A stretch of 64,000 nucleotides of DNA. Source: Gammaproteobacteria bacterium HGW-Gammaproteobacteria-13 (GTDB lineage Bacteria; Pseudomonadota; Gammaproteobacteria; Pseudomonadales; Pseudomonadaceae). The notes below the pieces were generated by a model. The model did not search any database and was not told the DNA's origin. It saw only the letters and a list, made by a program, of their open reading frames with translations. The stretch spans positions 1-64,000 of the forward strand of contig PGZH01000010.1 in the NCBI GenBank assembly GCA_002840155.1, written 5' to 3'. Shown here piece by piece: positions 61,504 to 64,000 of the stretch. The position numbers were made by a program, and so were the translations under genes. Each line of letters begins with the position of its first letter. Within the stretch, counting starts at the first letter, position 1.

Positions 61504-64000
61504 CCCTGTCGGATATCTGCATCCGCCGGCCGGTATTTGCCACCGTTCTGTCGTTGATTGTGGTGCTGCTCGGTTTGATGGCCTATGACCGTCTGGCTGT
61601 GCGCGAGTACCCGAATATCGATGTGCCGATTGTCACGGTTAACGTCACCTACCCGGGCGCCAGCCCGGAGATCATGGAGTCGCAGGTCGCTCAGCCGATT
61701 GAGGATGTGCTGTCGGGCATCGACGGTCTGGATTTCGTCAGCTCCATCAGTCGCTCGGAAAACACCCAGATCACTGCGCAGTTCCGCCTGGGCAGCAACT
61801 CCGATGAAGCCGCCAACGATGTGCGCGACCGTCTGGGTCGCGTGCGTGGTCTGCTGCCGGATGAAATTGCCGAGCCCATCGTGCAGAAGGTTGAAGCCGA
61901 CGCCCAGCCGGTGATCTGGATCGCCTTCTACAGCGAACGCTACAGCGCCATGGAGATCACCGATGTGCTGGAGCGGGTGATCAAGGATCGCCTGCAGACC
62001 ATCCCCGGCGTCTCCGAAGTGCAGATTCGCGGCGCGCGCACCTTTGCCATGCGCATCTGGCTGGACCCGGAAAAGCTCGCCGCGCACAACCTTACCGTGC
62101 AGGACGTGGAAGACGCCCTGCGCCGGCAGAACGTCGAGATTCCGGCCGGGCGTATCGAATCGCAGCAGCGCGAATTCACCGTGCTCTCGGAAACCGACAT
62201 GAACACCCCGGAGCAGTTTAATCAGCTGATCCTCGATGACTCACGCGGTTATCTGCTGCGCCTGGCCGATGTCGGTTATGCCGAAATCGGCGCTGCGGAT
62301 GAGCGCAGCATCGTGCGCTACAAGGGCCAGCCGGCGGTATCGATGGGCATGATCAAGCAGGCCACCGCCAACCCGCTGGATATTTCCGACGGCCTGGCTG
62401 AGGCCATGCCTGATGTGCGCGCGCTGCTGCCGGAAGGCATGGAAATGGCGGTAGCCAACGACAACTCGCTGTTTATCCGCGAGTCGATCGACAACGTGTT
62501 TATCACCATTTGGGAAGCGGTGGGGCTGGTCATCCTGATCATCTTTATCTTCCTGCGCTCACTGCGCGCCACCATTATTCCGCTGGTGACCATCCCGGTG
62601 TCGCTGATCGGTGCGTTTGCCCTGATGTCTTTGATGGGCTTCACCATCAACACCCTGACCCTGCTGGCCATGGTGCTGGCCATCGGCCTGGTGGTGGACG
62701 ATGCCATCGTCATGCTGGAGAACATCCACCGGCATATCGAAGAGGGCATGCAGCCGCTACAGGCGGCGCTCAAGGGCAGCCGCGAGATTGCCTTTGCGGT
62801 GATCGCCATGACCCTGACCCTGGCTGCCGTATTTGCGCCCATCGGCTTTATGCAGGGCACTACGGGAAAACTGTTTACCGAGTTCGCCTGGACCCTGGCC
62901 GGCGCGGTGCTGGTGTCCGGTTTTGTTGCCCTGACCCTGACGCCGATGATGTGCGCGCTGTTGCTCAAGCCGCATCAGACCGGCGAGCGGCACAACCGCC
63001 TGTACAACCTGATCGAAGATTTTCTCAATGGTCTGACCTACAGCTACAAGCACTTGCTGGCCAAGGCGCTGAGTGCCTGGGTGCTGGTGGTGGGCGTGCT
63101 GTTGCTCACCGTGGTGGCCTGTGTGCTGCTGTTCTCCGGGCTGAAATCCGAGCTGGCACCGACCGAAGACACCGGCACCATTATCGGTGTGTTCAACGGC
63201 CCGGACGGCGCCACTATCAATTACACCGGGCGTTACGCTCGCGAGATTGAGGCGGCCTACGCCAGCATCCCCGAGACTAACCGCTATATGGTCATCGCCG
63301 GCTTCCCTACGGTGGCTCAGGGCATTTCCTTTATGAAGCTGGAAGACTGGGCCGACCGCTCGCGCAGCCAGTTCGAGATTCGCAACGAGTTGTTGCCCAA
63401 GCTGCAGGATATTGCCGGAGTGCGCGCTTTCCCGGTCAACCGGCCGCCGCTCGGGCAGAGCGCGCGTAACCAGCCGGTGAACTTCGTGATTCGCTCGTCC
63501 ATGGAGTACGCCGAGCTGCAGGTCTATGTCGACGAGTTGCTCAACGCGCTGCGTGATTATCCGGGGCTGGAAAGCCTGGACAGCGACCTCAAGCTCAACG
63601 CGCCGCAGCTGAAAGTCGCGGTCAACCGTGAGCAGGCGGTGGCGGTGGGCACTGATGTGGCGACTATTGGCCGCAGCCTGGAAAGCCTGTTCGGCAGCCG
63701 TCAGGTCACGCGCTTTAAGCAGAACGGCGAGCAGTACGACGTGCTGGTGCAGTTGCAGGGTGTGGACCGCAGCAACCCGCAGGATCTCGATCGCGTCTAT
63801 GTGCGAGGCCGCGATGAGAGCATGGTGCAGCTGTCCAACCTGATCGAGGTGCGCGAAACCGTGGCGCCGCGCGAGCTTAACCACTTCAACCAGCTGCGCG
63901 CGGTGACGGTAAGCGCCAACGTCGGCTCCGGCTACACCCTGGGCGAAGCCCTGGCGCATCTGGAAAATACCGCGCGAACGGTGTTCCCGGCGGAGACCCA
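61500..64000 (+). CDS. RND efflux pump, HAE1 family, N-terminal 833 codons
   Basis: The reading frame is open from the ATG at 61500 to the right edge; normal length is about 1020-1050 residues, so roughly 200 codons are missing. The N-terminus MTLSDICIRRPVFATVLSLIVV is the first transmembrane helix. GLVVDDAIVMLENIHRH near residue 400 is helix 4 with the two proton-relay aspartates. It exports drugs or other hydrophobics with the adaptor and an outer-membrane channel; no channel gene is seen, so it may use TolC/OprM-type partners. Whether it matches MexN or another pump cannot be settled here. Confidence 0.93.
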   Translation, partial: MTLSDICIRRPVFATVLSLIVVLLGLMAYDRLAVREYPNIDVPIVTVNVTYPGASPEIMESQVAQPIEDVLSGIDGLDFVSSISRSENTQITAQFRLGSNSDEAANDVRDRLGRVRGLLPDEIAEPIVQKVEADAQPVIWIAFYSERYSAMEITDVLERVIKDRLQTIPGVSEVQIRGARTFAMRIWLDPEKLAAHNLTVQDVEDALRRQNVEIPAGRIESQQREFTVLSETDMNTPEQFNQLILDDSRGYLLRLADVGYAEIGAADERSIVRYKGQPAVSMGMIKQATANPLDISDGLAEAMPDVRALLPEGMEMAVANDNSLFIRESIDNVFITIWEAVGLVILIIFIFLRSLRATIIPLVTIPVSLIGAFALMSLMGFTINTLTLLAMVLAIGLVVDDAIVMLENIHRHIEEGMQPLQAALKGSREIAFAVIAMTLTLAAVFAPIGFMQGTTGKLFTEFAWTLAGAVLVSGFVALTLTPMMCALLLKPHQTGERHNRLYNLIEDFLNGLTYSYKHLLAKALSAWVLVVGVLLLTVVACVLLFSGLKSELAPTEDTGTIIGVFNGPDGATINYTGRYAREIEAAYASIPETNRYMVIAGFPTVAQGISFMKLEDWADRSRSQFEIRNELLPKLQDIAGVRAFPVNRPPLGQSARNQPVNFVIRSSMEYAELQVYVDELLNALRDYPGLESLDSDLKLNAPQLKVAVNREQAVAVGTDVATIGRSLESLFGSRQVTRFKQNGEQYDVLVQLQGVDRSNPQDLDRVYVRGRDESMVQLSNLIEVRETVAPRELNHFNQLRAVTVSANVGSGYTLGEALAHLENTARTVFPAET

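Overview
The window reads as a chromosomal segment of a Pseudomonas (gamma-proteobacterium, high G+C). Nearly every gene matches a P. aeruginosa-type gene, and blocks appear in the same relative order as in that genome: etf/plaF, then sbrIR, the acyclic terpene (atu) cluster, a sensor/regulator pair, class II DAHP synthase, deaD, then tpm-htpX-alaA-msrB-gpx-ospR-sagS, a tRNA cluster and fadE. Several segments look inserted or lineage-specific, so I infer a relative of P. aeruginosa rather than that species. Species assignment would need a database search.

Layout. Positions 1-108 look like one end of an IS3-type insertion sequence running off the left edge. 187-3851 holds the electron-transfer flavoprotein system: etfD on the minus strand, divergent from etfBA. 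3918-6961 holds a membrane-anchored phospholipase (PlaF-like) and a small envelope operon (periplasmic binding protein, DUF4398 lipoprotein, OmpA-like lipoprotein). 7195-12439 holds a MocR regulator, then a VWA lipoprotein overlapping an ECF sigma/anti-sigma pair (SbrI/SbrR-like), then a small lipoprotein. 12474-25240 is the complete atuABCDEFGH cluster and its divergent repressor atuR, with paired operators between them. It encodes citronellol/geraniol breakdown: AtuD makes geranyl-CoA, AtuC+AtuF carboxylate it and AtuE hydrates the product. A VOC gene and several repeat elements interrupt the cluster.

25351-30330 holds two tandem orphan periplasmic binding proteins, a CPBP protease homologue, a DUF2897 peptide and a histidine kinase/tandem-receiver pair. 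30418-37515 holds class II DAHP synthase and a tightly overlapping five-gene minus-strand operon (FMO, BASS transporter, SDR, TauE/SafE permease, D-aminoacylase-like amidohydrolase) of unknown substrate. This is the best candidate for an uncharacterised pathway. 37679-41314 holds a spermidine-synthase-fold protein, a crotonase and deaD with a long structured leader. 41387-48445 holds an extradiol dioxygenase, tpm, htpX, alaA and an oxidative-repair set (msrB, gpx, ospR). 48421-53967 holds the sagS sensor, an AAA ATPase, free-Met-R-sulfoxide reductase, a GST and a membrane-anchored coiled-coil protein. Then follow four tRNA genes (a duplicated Glu-Gly pair), fadE, a transglutaminase-like protein, an ABC-2 exporter and the start of an RND efflux operon cut by the right edge.

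Non-coding signals stand out. A multi-hairpin repeat occurs four times (18838, 46771, 46840, 47341), with changing stems and conserved loops. deaD has a hairpin that encloses its start codon and RBS. An intrinsic terminator with no gene in front of it lies upstream of msrB. Near-perfect operators stand at atuR/atuA and gpx, and several REPIN-type palindromes are present. I saw no CRISPR array, prophage or recognisable defence system.
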